From Hippea sp. KM1 (GTDB taxonomy: Bacteria > Campylobacterota_A > Desulfurellia > Desulfurellales > Hippeaceae): a stretch of 64,000 bases of DNA. Numbering within the stretch: the first letter of the stretch is position 1; each line of letters begins with the position of its first letter. A model generated the notes under the pieces. The model did no database searches. It saw only the letters and a list, made by a program, of their open reading frames with translations, and was not told where the DNA came from. Where the stretch lies: assembly GCF_000526195.1 (NCBI RefSeq), contig NZ_JAFP01000001.1:1442014-1506013 (forward strand). The letters run 5' to 3'. Below, one piece after another: positions 26,769-36,931 of the stretch. Made by a program: the position numbers and the translations under genes.

Positions 26769-27352
26769 AGATAGAGGCCCATCTTATATACATGGCCTTG
26801 AAGGGCTATGCAAAAACATGCAAAGTCAGCCTGATCAACGAGGGGCTAAACGATTATAACAAACCCGTTATATTTGCATTCTGGCACGAGGTCATACTGT
26901 TTACGCCTATAGCTTACGATAAGACCAGACAGATAAAGATACTGCAAAGCACCCACAAAGACGGTGTATTGGCCAGCATGGTTATAAACAAATTCGGCCT
27001 AAAGACCGTTTGGGGGTCAAGCAACAGGGAGCCCTTAAAGGCCTTCAGGAGCATGCTAAACGAGATAAAAAAGGGATACAGTATCGGCATTACACCCGAT
27101 GGGCCAAAGGGCCCACCTCGAAAGCTAAAAAAGGGTATCTTAGAGCTTGCATACCTGACGAAGGCGCCCATAGTGCCTGTGGTGGGGAGATTTTCCAGCT
27201 ATTTCAGGATCAACAGCTGGGATAGAATGATCATACCCAAACCGTTTTCGACAGTAAAGTACATACTAAAAAAGCCCATATTTATCCTAAAAAAGGAAGA
27301 GTTTAAGGATAAAGCCGCACAGATTGAAGGGATACTCAATGAATCAGGTTAA
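26765..27352 (+). CDS. DUF374 family acyltransferase-like protein
   Basis: A 195-residue protein of the DUF374 (lysophospholipid acyltransferase-like) family often found in lipid A operons. The HxxxxD-like segment is FAFWHEVILFTPIAYDK and the later block is ITPDGPKGPPRKLKKGILEL. The start at 26765 overlaps the lpxB stop by ATGA. An earlier in-frame methionine inside lpxB is rejected. Family members are thought to acylate lipid A or Kdo intermediates or to act near Kdo transfer. The exact reaction here is unknown. It may substitute for the LpxL/LpxM late acyltransferases, which are not seen in the window. Confidence 0.85.
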   Translation: MKIEAHLIYMALKGYAKTCKVSLINEGLNDYNKPVIFAFWHEVILFTPIAYDKTRQIKILQSTHKDGVLASMVINKFGLKTVWGSSNREPLKAFRSMLNEIKKGYSIGITPDGPKGPPRKLKKGILELAYLTKAPIVPVVGRFSSYFRINSWDRMIIPKPFSTVKYILKKPIFILKKEEFKDKAAQIEGILNESG

Positions 27353-28325
27353 GGCAAAGAAACTACAGGCAAAACTAAAGCCGTTGCTTGTGCCATTTTC
27401 CTTCCTCTATGGGGCCATAGCCAATGCCATAGAAGGATATTCCTCAAGAAAGCCAAAAAGGGTCTTTTCGTCCCTAAAGGTGATAAGCATAGGCAATCTG
27501 GTGGCAGGTGGTGTTGGTAAAACCCCGCTGTCGATAAAGCTGGCAAACGCCTTATCGAATTACGGAAAGGTATGCGTTATTACAAACAACTATCCATTAA
27601 AGGACAAGGGCGTCCATCTGGTCTCCATAGAGGGTAATATATTCAAGAAACCGCCCAAGGTTAGCGATGAGCCATACATGGTTGCCCTAAAGTGCCCTTT
27701 TGCGACGGTTATAGCATCGAGGGATAGAATTGCAGCCATAGAGCTGGCGGCAGGATTCAACATAGACTTTGTTATCCTGGACGATGCACTCCATATCAAT
27801 AACATCAAGAAGGATATAGAGATATGCGTGTTCGATAAGGACAAACCCTTCGGCGATGGATATTACCTGCCGGCAGGACTAATCAGAACGGCCAAGCGGG
27901 CAATAGAAAGATGCAATATAAAGGTATGCATAGACAGAAACGATACAGATAAAGAGCCGCCGTTTGAGTGTATCCAGGCAAAGCTAAGGATCAACGGTAT
28001 ATTTGACAAAGACTTAAAACCGGCCAAGATAGATGACAAAACGGCGTTTGCATTCTGCGGCATAGGGAATCCTGAGGGATTTCTGCATACAATAGAGAAG
28101 CTAAACATCAAGCTAAAGGGGTATGAGTTCTTCGATGACCACCACCAATACACACCACAAGACATAGAACTTATAAGAAACAAGCAGAAAGACTCAGACG
28201 CAGATATACTGATTACCACTCTAAAGGACATGGTAAAGCTAAGAAACTTAGAGAATCTCTATTACATAGACATAGACCTGCAGTTAGATATAGAAAAAAT
28301 CGTAAGGGAAGTGATAGATGGATAA
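27339..28325 (+). CDS. lpxK: Tetraacyldisaccharide 4'-kinase LpxK
   Basis: A 328-residue membrane-anchored kinase that phosphorylates the 4' position of the lipid A disaccharide with ATP. The N-terminal segment with LLVPFSFLYGAIANAIEG forms the membrane-facing helix. The P-loop is in GNLVAGGVGKTPLSIKLANA near residue 50. The Asp/His pair of the active site is probably in FVILDDALHINN. I chose the ATG at 27339 with a GAAGGGA site. A TTG five codons earlier is possible. It overlaps the DUF374 gene by 14 bases and msbA by 8 bases. Confidence 0.94.
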   Translation: MNQVKAKKLQAKLKPLLVPFSFLYGAIANAIEGYSSRKPKRVFSSLKVISIGNLVAGGVGKTPLSIKLANALSNYGKVCVITNNYPLKDKGVHLVSIEGNIFKKPPKVSDEPYMVALKCPFATVIASRDRIAAIELAAGFNIDFVILDDALHINNIKKDIEICVFDKDKPFGDGYYLPAGLIRTAKRAIERCNIKVCIDRNDTDKEPPFECIQAKLRINGIFDKDLKPAKIDDKTAFAFCGIGNPEGFLHTIEKLNIKLKGYEFFDDHHQYTPQDIELIRNKQKDSDADILITTLKDMVKLRNLENLYYIDIDLQLDIEKIVREVIDG

Positions 28326-30057
28326 GGAAACATTTAAGCGACTCATTCAATATCTAAAGCCATACTGGAAGAGGCTTTTGTTTGCCTTCTTCTGCATGAT
28401 GGGTGTGGGTGCCTTAAGCGGATTGGCCGCATACCTGATAAAGCCTGCCCTGGATGGCATATTCATATCAAAGAACAAACAGATGCTCATGCTCCTGCCC
28501 ATAGCGATAATGTTAACATACTTTTTCAAAGGGCTTTTCACCTATCTGCAAGGCTATCAAACCCATTACATAGCAGAAAAGATACTCTTCAACATACGCA
28601 ATCAACTATTTGAACATATCGTATACCTGCCCACAAAATTCTTTGACAAATACCACACAGGCGAGATTATGTCGAGGATACTCAACGACACGGAGCAGGT
28701 TCAAAACAGCATAGCCAATGTGATACCCAACACCATAAGGGAGATATTCACCATTATAGGTCTGGTCGTTGTGCTGTATGTAAACAATTACAAGCTGGCA
28801 TTCATCTCCACCGTTGTATTCCCTTTGGCTGCATACCCTGTCATCCATTTTGGCAGGAAGATGAAAAAGATAGGCAAAAAGAGGCAGCTATCCATTGCCA
28901 ACATCACGATGATAATCCAGGAAACCCTAACAAACATCCGCCTGATCAAGGCGTTTGCAACAGAGAAGAAGGAGGCAGATGAATTCTTAGACGAAAGCGA
29001 TAGGTTTCTAAACATAAAGCTTGAGGCGATCAGGATAGATGAGGCGACAAGCCCATTGATGGAGTTCATAGGCTCTGTGGGTATAGGTGTGCTTATATGG
29101 GTTGGCGGATACATCGTTTTTAAGGGCATGCTATCGGTGGGCGGTTTCTTCTCGTTCATGGCTGCCCTGTTTATGCTTTACAAGCCGTTTAAAACCGTTG
29201 CAAAGGCAAACAATGAGATAAACACCTCGCTGGCATCAATCGAGAGAATCTTTGAGATCATGGACATGGAGAGGGAGAAATACAGGGGGAGCATAAGGTT
29301 TGAGGGCGTCAAAAAGGCCATAGAATTTGACGGTGTGTACTTCTCATACGGAAACGACAAAAAATACGCACTAAAAGACATCAATCTAACCATACCGGCA
29401 AAGAGCGTTGTGGCCCTGGTTGGCGAAAGCGGCGGTGGCAAATCCACCATACTTGAGTTGATACCGAGGTTCTATGAACCAACAAAGGGCAGAATAACCA
29501 TAGACGGTGTGGATCTAAGGGAGTTTGACCTTGCAACATTAAGGAGAAAGATAGCAATAGTCTCCCAAAGGATCATGCTATTCAACAGAAGTGTAAAGGA
29601 GAACATAGCATACGGCAGGGACGATTTGACGGATGAGGACATCATAAGGGCTGCAAAGGACGCATACGCCCACGACTTCATTATGAAGCTTAAGGACGGA
29701 TACGATACGAATTTGGGTGAACAGGGCGTGATCCTATCGGGGGGAGAAAGACAGAGGATAGCAATTGCCCGCGCTATCGTTAAAAACCCCGATATATTGA
29801 TACTGGATGAGGCAACAAGCGCACTCGATTTAGAAAGTGAGCAGATCGTTCAGAAGGCCTTGAACAACCTCATGAAGAACAGAACGGTAATCATGGCGGC
29901 ACACAGGATCTCAACGGCAATGACAGCAGATAAGATCGTTGTGATGAAGGGCGGTGAGATACTCGCCCAGGGCAGCCATCGGGAGTTGTTAGAGAATTGC
30001 GAATATTACAGAAAGCTATACAAACTCCAATCAAGCGGCGATGTTGATAGTATATAA
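28318..30057 (+). CDS. msbA: Lipid A export ABC transporter MsbA
   Basis: A 579-residue half-transporter, active as a homodimer, that flips lipid A-core across the inner membrane. Six membrane segments occupy about residues 15-310. The C-terminal ATPase has Walker A GESGGGKSTILEL near residue 367, signature LSGGERQRIAIARAI near 474 and Walker B ILILDEATSALD near 497. Its place between lpxK and waaA supports the lipid A function over a drug exporter. It overlaps lpxK by 8 bases and waaA by 17 bases. Confidence 0.93.
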   Translation: MDKETFKRLIQYLKPYWKRLLFAFFCMMGVGALSGLAAYLIKPALDGIFISKNKQMLMLLPIAIMLTYFFKGLFTYLQGYQTHYIAEKILFNIRNQLFEHIVYLPTKFFDKYHTGEIMSRILNDTEQVQNSIANVIPNTIREIFTIIGLVVVLYVNNYKLAFISTVVFPLAAYPVIHFGRKMKKIGKKRQLSIANITMIIQETLTNIRLIKAFATEKKEADEFLDESDRFLNIKLEAIRIDEATSPLMEFIGSVGIGVLIWVGGYIVFKGMLSVGGFFSFMAALFMLYKPFKTVAKANNEINTSLASIERIFEIMDMEREKYRGSIRFEGVKKAIEFDGVYFSYGNDKKYALKDINLTIPAKSVVALVGESGGGKSTILELIPRFYEPTKGRITIDGVDLREFDLATLRRKIAIVSQRIMLFNRSVKENIAYGRDDLTDEDIIRAAKDAYAHDFIMKLKDGYDTNLGEQGVILSGGERQRIAIARAIVKNPDILILDEATSALDLESEQIVQKALNNLMKNRTVIMAAHRISTAMTADKIVVMKGGEILAQGSHRELLENCEYYRKLYKLQSSGDVDSI

Positions 30058-31228
30058 TGCCATTTTTGCAATATCCCTTATCCTATTTCTGCCCTTCATA
30101 CTCATAAAATCCCTAACAGACAAAAGGCTTAGATACAGGATAATAGATAGGTTCTGGCCAAAGACCATCAAAAAAGAGGATTACATCCTGTTTCATGTCT
30201 CAAGTTTTGGTGAGGCAAAAACGATTCTAAACATCAAGGATTACTTTGAAAAAAGCCTGAACAGAGACATTGTATTCAGTGTTTTTACAGACACAGCCCA
30301 CAAATTCCTAAACAAAGAACATGCCGTCCTAAGCCCGATAGACCTATATCCGCTATACTTTAAGATGTTTCGGCACCCCCCTAAGATGGCCCTGTTCTTT
30401 GAAACAGAAATATGGCCATCATACATACACTTCTTAAAAAAACGGGGGGTCAAGCTTGTTCTTATAAATGCCCGTATGTCCCGCTCCACATACAAAACAT
30501 TCAAAAGATTCAGGTTTCTATTTGGCACGGCTATCCGTCAATTCGACCTGGTTATGGCCAAATCCGTAACCGATAGCAAAAAGTTTAAGCAGTTTAACCC
30601 AAACACCATCGTCTGCGGCAACATCAAACAGTTCAAAGAGAGGCGAACAGCTAAATCCAATACCAAAAGCCAATTCTTGATAGATTCGGATAAACCCATT
30701 CTGGTTCTTGCCAGCTTTCACATTGAGGAGTTTGATCTGGCAGTCAGGATAACATCAGCCTTAAGCGATGTGTTTTTTATAGTAATCGCACCCAGGCATT
30801 TGGAGGATGTTCAGGACCTTGAGAGGGAGCTTAAAAAACGGGGCATAGATTTTACCAAACGGACGGCCAAACAAAAACCCAAGGATGTGTTGATACTCGA
30901 TTCAATGGGGGAGTTAGAGGATGTTTATTCAATCAGTAAGGCCTGCATAATTGGAGGGAGTTTTAATGAAAAACTAAAGGGGCACAACCCCATAGAACCG
31001 CTTGTATACAACAACTTTACCATATGCGGCCCATACATGGAAAGCTTTGAAGAGGAGCTAAACCAGCTAAAAGCCTTAAAACTAATAGAACAGGTATCCA
31101 GTTTAGATGAGATCCTAAGGGCATTAAGAAAGCCCAGGGATGTGGATGCCTCGCCATACTTCAAGAATCTGGAATATATATTGAATTGTTATATAATCAA
31201 TACAAAAAATATACTTACCAAGAATTAA
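30041..31228 (+). CDS. waaA: Kdo transferase WaaA (KdtA)
   Basis: A 395-residue GT30 glycosyltransferase that adds Kdo to lipid IVA at the inner membrane. The N-terminal membrane anchor is LIVYNAIFAISLILFLPFIL. The first conserved block with the catalytic Glu is FHVSSFGEAKTILNIKDYF. Further family blocks are MALFFETEIWPSYIHFLKK, LINARMSRSTYKTFKRF and IIGGSFNEKLKGHNPIEPL. Whether it adds one or more Kdo units cannot be told. It is the last gene of the long plus-strand train. A structured 154-base gap separates it from convergent mfd. Confidence 0.93.
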   Translation: MLIVYNAIFAISLILFLPFILIKSLTDKRLRYRIIDRFWPKTIKKEDYILFHVSSFGEAKTILNIKDYFEKSLNRDIVFSVFTDTAHKFLNKEHAVLSPIDLYPLYFKMFRHPPKMALFFETEIWPSYIHFLKKRGVKLVLINARMSRSTYKTFKRFRFLFGTAIRQFDLVMAKSVTDSKKFKQFNPNTIVCGNIKQFKERRTAKSNTKSQFLIDSDKPILVLASFHIEEFDLAVRITSALSDVFFIVIAPRHLEDVQDLERELKKRGIDFTKRTAKQKPKDVLILDSMGELEDVYSISKACIIGGSFNEKLKGHNPIEPLVYNNFTICGPYMESFEEELNQLKALKLIEQVSSLDEILRALRKPRDVDASPYFKNLEYILNCYIINTKNILTKN

Positions 31229-31282
31229 ACATTCACTTTTTACTTGATTTTTTGAGTTTTTGTTATACAATGGAGTCATAAG

Positions 31283-31354
31283 TGAATTTTCGCCTCACTC
31301 CCCCTTAAGTGGGGCCTCCCCCCTGTTTCTCTCGCCAGAGAGAGCCCTATTGAA
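31283..31354. other. Structured GC-rich intergenic segment between waaA and mfd (possible small RNA or terminator cluster)
   Basis: Between two convergent genes, this segment contrasts with its AT-rich left flank. It holds C-runs and G-runs able to pair locally (CCCC at 31305-31309 with TGGGG near 31313). It also holds a perfect 6-bp hairpin TCTCTC-GCCA-GAGAGA near 31328-31343. A TATACA box near 31263 lies in a T-rich stretch with a TTGATT upstream, spaced too closely for a good promoter. It matches no riboswitch I know. Confidence 0.4.
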
Positions 31355-31382
31355 CGGAAAGCACCCATCGGCGTGCTTTCCG
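31355..31382. terminator. Bidirectional hairpin between convergent waaA and mfd
   Basis: A perfect 10-bp stem, CGGAAAGCAC (31355-31364) pairing with GTGCTTTCCG (31373-31382), with an 8-base loop, abuts the mfd stop codon. T-runs on both sides are weak, so termination strength is uncertain. Confidence 0.65.
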
Positions 31383-34300
31383 CTATTTCTTTATGGAGTT
31401 GAATATATCTATCAGGTTTTTATGGATGGTCTTAAGCCTCTTTCCCAAAAGCGGGAAAAAGACAGAGGTCTCCGATAGGAATCTGCAGTTTTCTAAAGAT
31501 ATTAACTTATCGGTATCTATATCGGCATCAATGTAAAATTCCACTATAACGCCCTTATCAGAGATAGAGAGCTTTTTAACATAGACCTCCTGGGATGCTA
31601 TCTTTAAGGATGCAAGCAGAAACAGGTTTTCAACCGGCTCAACAAATCTGCCAAACCTATCGACAAGTTCGTTTTTAAGTTCCTCCAGCTCATCCTGGCT
31701 CTTGATATTTGCAAGCCTTTTGTAAATCTCGACCTTTTTCTGAGAGGAGGCATACTCATCGGGTATATAGACATCAAATGTGTGCTTTATCTCAACATCC
31801 CTTTTAGTCGGCTGATTCTTAAGCTCCCTAATAGCCTCCTCTATCAGCGATAGATAGGTGGAAAAGCCAACGGACTTTATCTTGCCGGATTGATCCTTGC
31901 CCAATATGTTGCCGTATCCCCGAATCTCCATATCCTTTAAGGCCAGATTAAGGCCAGAACCCCTCTCTATAAACTCAGTCATATACTCAAGCCTCTTCGT
32001 TGCATTCTCGGTCAACTTACCCCTATACAGCAGATAGGCATAGGCCGTCCTATCACCCCTGCCTACCCTGCCCCTCAACTGATGGAGATCCGATAGACCA
32101 AACCTATCGGCATCGTCTATGATTATCGTATCAACGGATTTTATATCGAGACCCGATTCTATAATCGATGTCGAGATGAGTATATCGAACTCACCGCTGT
32201 TAAACTGCTCAAATACAGACTTTATCTGTTTCTTGGGCATCTTTGCATGGACAATACCCTTCTTTGCAAACGGAAGGAGGTTATCCAGTTCGGATTTTAC
32301 CCTATCCATCGTCTCAATACTGTTGTGAACAAAATACACCCTGCCCTCCCTGGACAACTCCCTCAAGATGGCATCCCTTATGATGGATGATTTTCTCTTT
32401 GCAATTATCGTCTCTATCGGCTTTCGCTCAAGCGGCGGCGTCTTTATAACGCTTATATCCAAAATACCGTTAAGCGACATGTTAAGCGTCCTGGGTATGG
32501 GTGTGGCACTCAAATAAAGCATATCGGCATGCGGGTATTTAGACTTCAGATGCTCCTTAACCTTAACACCAAACCTATGCTCCTCATCGATTACAACAAG
32601 CCCCAAATCGGCAAACTCCACATCCTTGGAGTATACGGCATGGGTTGTTATGAGTATATCTATGCTCCCCTGCTTAAGACCCTTTAGAATCCTCTCCCTT
32701 TCGGATTTGGTGCTAAAACGGCTGAGAATCTGGATCTCCACAGGGAAGCTTCTAAATCTATCCTTTAGGTTCTTAAAATGCTGAAGGGCCAGAACCGTTG
32801 TTGGAACCATAAAAACAGCCTGCCTGAAGTTGAAAACGCATATAGCTATAGCCCTTGCCGCAACCTCAGTCTTACCAAAGGAGACATCGCCGCAGATAAG
32901 CCTGTCCATAGGCACATCCCTTGACATATCCCTTTTGATGTCGTCTATGGCCTTAAGCTGATCCTGCGTCTCATCGTATTCAAACATAGCCTCAAATTCC
33001 CTAACCTCCAATAGATCGACATCGTATGGTTTCCTCTTTATGAGCTGTCTCTTTGCATAGGTATTTACAAGCTCGGTCAGAATCTTCTTTATCGACCTCT
33101 TTATGCTCTCCTGGTTCTTCTGCCACCTGTTGTTCCTTAAAGAGCTCAGCCCCTCGCTTCCGTGATAGGCAAGCAGCATATCACTGTTATAAACCGGCAC
33201 ATAGACCCTATCGCCCTCATCGAACTCAAGCTCAAAGAAGTCTTCCTTTTTGCCCTCTATCTCCATCTTCTTCAGGCCCTTAAACAAGGCTATACCGTAT
33301 TTCTTGTGAACCACCTTATCGTTGGGGCTAAACTCAACAGCCCTGGGTTTTCTAAATCCCCTGACCCTGCCGCTTGCCTCAGATAGACCAAACAGCTCGG
33401 CAAAGGCAACAAAGGCCACACCCTCCTTTTTATCCCACACCCCCCTATCCAAATATCCGTCATGGAGGTATACTCCAGGCAGAAGCCCCGTGTTGCCATC
33501 CTTTAAAACCTTAAACGGTATGCCCCTGAAGGAGAGAAACTCCTCAACGCGCCCCATCCTAACTTTAGACCCGCAGGCGATTATGATCCTGTTATCGGAG
33601 GATCTCTTCTTAAGAAGCTCTATCTTATCGTCTATAGGCATGGATTCGTTTATCAACCTGCTTAAGGAGAAATCCTCCCCTATGCTATCAAACTTATCAA
33701 GAAAGCCAAGAACCCTCTCCCTGGGTGCAAACAGCCCATCATCCTTATAGAAACCGATGAGCTTATAGACAGAATCGATGTGCTCCTTATCCAAACAGGC
33801 AAGGCTGGCAAAACCGCTAAAATCGTAATCCATCAGGAACTGATTATCCCTCAAAAGCACATAACCGAACTCATCATCCTCTGATTTGTATTCCAAAGCG
33901 GGCAGCACAACAGCCTCTTCGATTTCTTTATAGGTTCTCTGATTCTCAGGATAGAACAGCTTTATGCTTTCAATCTCATCGTCAAAGAACTCTATGCGAA
34001 ACGGCTTATCGTAATAGCCACAAAAAACATCAACTATGGCGCCCCTCTTTGAGAATTCTCCAATCTCATAGACCATATCCGTCTGAGTGTAATGGTTGTG
34101 CAAAAGCCTCTTTATCATCTCATCCCTATCGATAACACCCCCTTTTTTTATCTCAAAAACACCGTCTATAAACCTATCGAGGCTTATCATCGGCTGGATA
34201 AGGGCGTTTATGTTAGTAATAAAAACAACCCTTGATCTTGCATTAATGAGCCTATACACAGACGCCAATCTGTTGGATACGGCATATAAGGAGGGCTTTA

Positions 34301-34481
34301 TGGACGAATGGGGTGGTATCTCATAGGAGAAAAACTTACACACCTCTATCGTACTTGAAAAGAACCTTGAAAAAAACTCCAATTCGGCCGCAAACTGCTC
34401 AATCTCCACATTGTCTTTAAGTACGATTAATGTATGGGATCTATCCTTCGATATTCGATATGCAAGAGCGCTTAGATTCAT
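31383..34481 (-). CDS. mfd: Transcription-repair coupling factor Mfd
   Basis: A 1032-residue DNA translocase that removes RNA polymerase stalled at lesions and recruits UvrA. It is somewhat shorter than the 1150-residue E. coli protein. The N-terminal UvrB-like module ends around residue 330. The RNA polymerase-interaction domain starts near [19 protein letters not shown]. The RecG-like motor has Walker [16 protein letters not shown] and DEEH box [39 protein letters not shown] and YLLYRG are intact, and a TRCF C-terminal domain follows. It overlaps rlpA by 4 bases, so it is co-transcribed with the cell-envelope genes upstream. Confidence 0.96.
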   Translation of the reverse strand: MNLSALAYRISKDRSHTLIVLKDNVEIEQFAAELEFFSRFFSSTIEVCKFFSYEIPPHSSIKPSLYAVSNRLASVYRLINARSRVVFITNINALIQPMISLDRFIDGVFEIKKGGVIDRDEMIKRLLHNHYTQTDMVYEIGEFSKRGAIVDVFCGYYDKPFRIEFFDDEIESIKLFYPENQRTYKEIEEAVVLPALEYKSEDDEFGYVLLRDNQFLMDYDFSGFASLACLDKEHIDSVYKLIGFYKDDGLFAPRERVLGFLDKFDSIGEDFSLSRLINESMPIDDKIELLKKRSSDNRIIIACGSKVRMGRVEEFLSFRGIPFKVLKDGNTGLLPGVYLHDGYLDRGVWDKKEGVAFVAFAELFGLSEASGRVRGFRKPRAVEFSPNDKVVHKKYGIALFKGLKKMEIEGKKEDFFELEFDEGDRVYVPVYNSDMLLAYHGSEGLSSLRNNRWQKNQESIKRSIKKILTELVNTYAKRQLIKRKPYDVDLLEVREFEAMFEYDETQDQLKAIDDIKRDMSRDVPMDRLICGDVSFGKTEVAARAIAICVFNFRQAVFMVPTTVLALQHFKNLKDRFRSFPVEIQILSRFSTKSERERILKGLKQGSIDILITTHAVYSKDVEFADLGLVVIDEEHRFGVKVKEHLKSKYPHADMLYLSATPIPRTLNMSLNGILDISVIKTPPLERKPIETIIAKRKSSIIRDAILRELSREGRVYFVHNSIETMDRVKSELDNLLPFAKKGIVHAKMPKKQIKSVFEQFNSGEFDILISTSIIESGLDIKSVDTIIIDDADRFGLSDLHQLRGRVGRGDRTAYAYLLYRGKLTENATKRLEYMTEFIERGSGLNLALKDMEIRGYGNILGKDQSGKIKSVGFSTYLSLIEEAIRELKNQPTKRDVEIKHTFDVYIPDEYASSQKKVEIYKRLANIKSQDELEELKNELVDRFGRFVEPVENLFLLASLKIASQEVYVKKLSISDKGVIVEFYIDADIDTDKLISLENCRFLSETSVFFPLLGKRLKTIHKNLIDIFNSIKK

Positions 34482-35206
34482 CTTTTAACAATACAATAGG
34501 AGACGGCCAGCGGGGCTATATATTTTAAGGCAAACCTCAAGGCCTCATCCCTTGATTCAAAACTGCCCACCAACACCCTGTAAAACCTCTCACCACCAAT
34601 CATCCTGCTTACGATATAAACACCCTTAATGATGCCTGCAAGCTTATCCTTATACCTGATGGCATTGTAAAGGCTTCTAAAGGAGCCAAGCTGAACGGCA
34701 TAAGTATCAAAACCGCCATCTATGGTGGTGTCTATGGTTATCTTATCCAGCCTATCAGCAGGCGGTGGGTTGTTTTCAACCCTGCCGTTTCTGCCAATTA
34801 CTATGAGCCTGACGGGGGCTGTTCCTGTGCCTATCATGCCTATATCCTTAGCGGCCGCATAGGATAGGTCTATAATCCTTCCCTTCACAAACGGCCCTCG
34901 GTCGTTTATCCTGACAACGGTGGATCTGCCGTTGTTGAGGTTTACGACCTTAACGATTGTATTAAACGGCAGCGTCTTGCTTGCGGCTGTATGGGCATAC
35001 ATGTTGTATATCTCACCGTTTGCGGTGCGCCTGCCGTGAAAGTTGGGCCCATACCACGAGGCTATGCCCTCCTGTGTATAGCCCAAAGGAACGCTGCTTA
35101 AAACCTTATACGGGTAATAGCCACCGCCGCCTGTATAGACGCCCCTGCGCACGCACGAGACGGCAACCAGACCAACAACCAGCAGAACAACAATCCTTTT
35201 AATCAT
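34478..35206 (-). CDS. rlpA: RlpA-like septal lipoprotein (double-psi barrel plus SPOR)
   Basis: A 242-residue outer-membrane lipoprotein. The signal [18 protein letters not shown] gives a lipobox AVSC. The double-psi beta-barrel domain covers about residues 45-135, with [20 protein letters not shown] and [15 protein letters not shown]; its acid residue is present as expected for lytic transglycosylase RlpA. A C-terminal SPOR domain (about 165-242, starting [11 protein letters not shown]) binds denuded septal peptidoglycan. In characterised RlpA proteins the role is cell separation. It overlaps mfd by 4 bases and plsC by 8 bases. Confidence 0.93.
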   Translation of the reverse strand: MIKRIVVLLVVGLVAVSCVRRGVYTGGGGYYPYKVLSSVPLGYTQEGIASWYGPNFHGRRTANGEIYNMYAHTAASKTLPFNTIVKVVNLNNGRSTVVRINDRGPFVKGRIIDLSYAAAKDIGMIGTGTAPVRLIVIGRNGRVENNPPPADRLDKITIDTTIDGGFDTYAVQLGSFRSLYNAIRYKDKLAGIIKGVYIVSRMIGGERFYRVLVGSFESRDEALRFALKYIAPLAVSYCIVKR

Positions 35207-35828
35207 AAACCAAATCCCTGATTATGTTTTCAGTCTCTGCCTCGTCGTGATCTGATGGTATTATCCTTTCAAACACCTTAACCCTGACAACCCCACTATT
35301 CAGCGCCAGCTTTCCAACGGGCATTATAGCACCTGAGTTGTCTATCCTTACAGGGTATATGGGAAGGTTCTTCTTCTTTGCAATCAACACGCCCCCTCTT
35401 TTGAACGCCTGCTTGTTCTTCCTTGTCCCCTGGGGGAATATAACAATACCACCCTCAAAATCCCCCTTCACAAAGCGCAGGAGGGCTGCTGCTGCCTTCT
35501 TCTCGTTCTGCCTATCAACGCCGATAACGCCTATGTCCCTCATGGCCTTGCCCAAAAACGGTATATTAAACAGCTCCTTCTTTGCTATCCAGTTCAGCTT
35601 AACCCTGCTGCATCTATAAAGGGCCAGTATATCAAAATAGCTCGAGTGGTTGGGCATGATTACAAATCTATCACCCTCAAGACAGCCATCGCATATCACC
35701 TCTATATTGAACCTTTTAAGAACATCATCGACCCACAACCTAACAACATCCTCATCTATCCTTCTATGCTTCAAAACATAAGAGGCGGTTAGAAGGGCAA
35801 ACCCCAAAAAGTTAAAGAAAGGCCTCAT
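35199..35828 (-). CDS. plsC: 1-acyl-glycerol-3-phosphate acyltransferase (PlsC family)
   Basis: A 209-residue membrane-associated acyltransferase that makes phosphatidic acid from lysophosphatidic acid. The catalytic HX4D motif is in [14 protein letters not shown] near residue 56. The substrate-binding block is [18 protein letters not shown], and a [11 protein letters not shown] segment follows. One hydrophobic helix at the N-terminus ([15 protein letters not shown]) is probably the membrane anchor. It overlaps its neighbours on both sides, in a five-gene minus-strand operon. Confidence 0.9.
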   Translation of the reverse strand: MRPFFNFLGFALLTASYVLKHRRIDEDVVRLWVDDVLKRFNIEVICDGCLEGDRFVIMPNHSSYFDILALYRCSRVKLNWIAKKELFNIPFLGKAMRDIGVIGVDRQNEKKAAAALLRFVKGDFEGGIVIFPQGTRKNKQAFKRGGVLIAKKKNLPIYPVRIDNSGAIMPVGKLALNSGVVRVKVFERIIPSDHDEAETENIIRDLVYD

Positions 35829-36931
35829 ATAATAACCCTAAACACGCTCCCGTTGATGGATGTGTCTATCTCTATCCTGCCGTTTAGTATCTCAACGGCC
35901 TGCTTAACTATGGCAAGGCCCAATCCCGTGCCGTTTTTCTTGTTTGTATAAAAGGGCTCAAATATCTTATCCACATCGTCTATGCCCTCACCATCATCCC
36001 TTACACTCAGCACAACACCCTCGTCCGTCCTTTTAAGACCAAAAACGACCCTGCCCCTTGCGGCCTCTATGGCGTTTGTCAGTATATTCACAGCGATACT
36101 CTTCAAAAGGTTCCTATCACTAACAAAGTCAAACGCCTCAACATCCTTTTCAAACACAACACCGCTGCCCTTTATCCTGGGGTATATCTCAAGCTCAACC
36201 TCCTGGGAAAAATCCAAACTCTTTATATTCTCAGGGGCGTAATTTATGGTTTTTGTAAACAGAAGCGTGTTGTTTATGATGTTGTTGATCCTCTTTATGC
36301 TCATCATGATATTATCGACTATATCCTTCTTGCTGCCATCATCCAGAAGCGGCACAAGCAACTCTATGCTGGCAAGGGGATTTTTTATGTCGTGGGCGAT
36401 GGATGCAGCCATCTGTCCAATAATGGCCAGCTTCTCCTTTTTCTGATTCTCCTCTTTGAGTTTCTCCATCTCGGTTATATCGCTAAACACCACAACGGCA
36501 CCGTCTGCCGTCTCATCCTCCAAGACGCACGAGGCAGATATGTTTAGAATCTTATCCTCCCCACCAACATTAACGGTAATCTTCTTGGAGGCCTTTAGAT
36601 AGTCAACAATCTGACAGGCCCCCTTATCCTTAAGCTCACCAATAGCAAATACTTCTCCAAAATGCTTGCCCTTTACCCCATCCTCATCCAAATTGAATAC
36701 AGATGATGCCTTCCTGTTGAATGTCCTTATAATACCGTCTGAATCAACCGAGCAAACACCCGTATCTATGCTTTTGAGTATATTCTCAAGGTATTTCCTG
36801 TTTCTTTCAAGGCGTCCCTCAAGTTGCTCAAACTTTACCTTCAGCTGATTGTAAGACTCCTCCAACTTCTTGCTTGTCTGTATAACAGCCTCAAACATCA
36901 ACTTCAGATTGGTAAGCTTATCCTCACTCAC
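35825..36931 (-). CDS. PAS-domain sensor histidine kinase (cytoplasmic)
   Basis: A 368-residue soluble histidine kinase. An N-terminal coiled coil (residues 1-45) is followed by a PAS domain (about 46-155: ILKSIDTGVCSVDSDGIIRT). The HisKA domain has its phospho-acceptor His in ASIAHDIKNPLASIEL near residue 183. The ATPase domain has N-box NILTNAIEA and G-boxes DDGEGI and GTGLGLAIV. With no membrane segment it senses a cytoplasmic signal. Layout resembles FlrB/FleS or NtrB-type kinases, which act with sigma-54 activators. No response regulator is next to it, so the partner is unknown. It overlaps plsC and the TPR gene by 4 bases each. Confidence 0.9.
   Translation of the reverse strand: MSEDKLTNLKLMFEAVIQTSKKLEESYNQLKVKFEQLEGRLERNRKYLENILKSIDTGVCSVDSDGIIRTFNRKASSVFNLDEDGVKGKHFGEVFAIGELKDKGACQIVDYLKASKKITVNVGGEDKILNISASCVLEDETADGAVVVFSDITEMEKLKEENQKKEKLAIIGQMAASIAHDIKNPLASIELLVPLLDDGSKKDIVDNIMMSIKRINNIINNTLLFTKTINYAPENIKSLDFSQEVELEIYPRIKGSGVVFEKDVEAFDFVSDRNLLKSIAVNILTNAIEAARGRVVFGLKRTDEGVVLSVRDDGEGIDDVDKIFEPFYTNKKNGTGLGLAIVKQAVEILNGRIEIDTSINGSVFRVII

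Noticed and set aside
28318-30057. MsbA as a multidrug exporter
   Set aside because: The sequence alone cannot exclude it, but its overlap with lpxK and waaA makes lipid A export far more likely.
31260-31382. A known riboswitch or 4.5S/6S RNA between waaA and mfd
   Set aside because: The hairpins do not match the conserved cores of riboswitches, SRP RNA or 6S RNA that I know, so it is kept only as an unassigned structured spacer.
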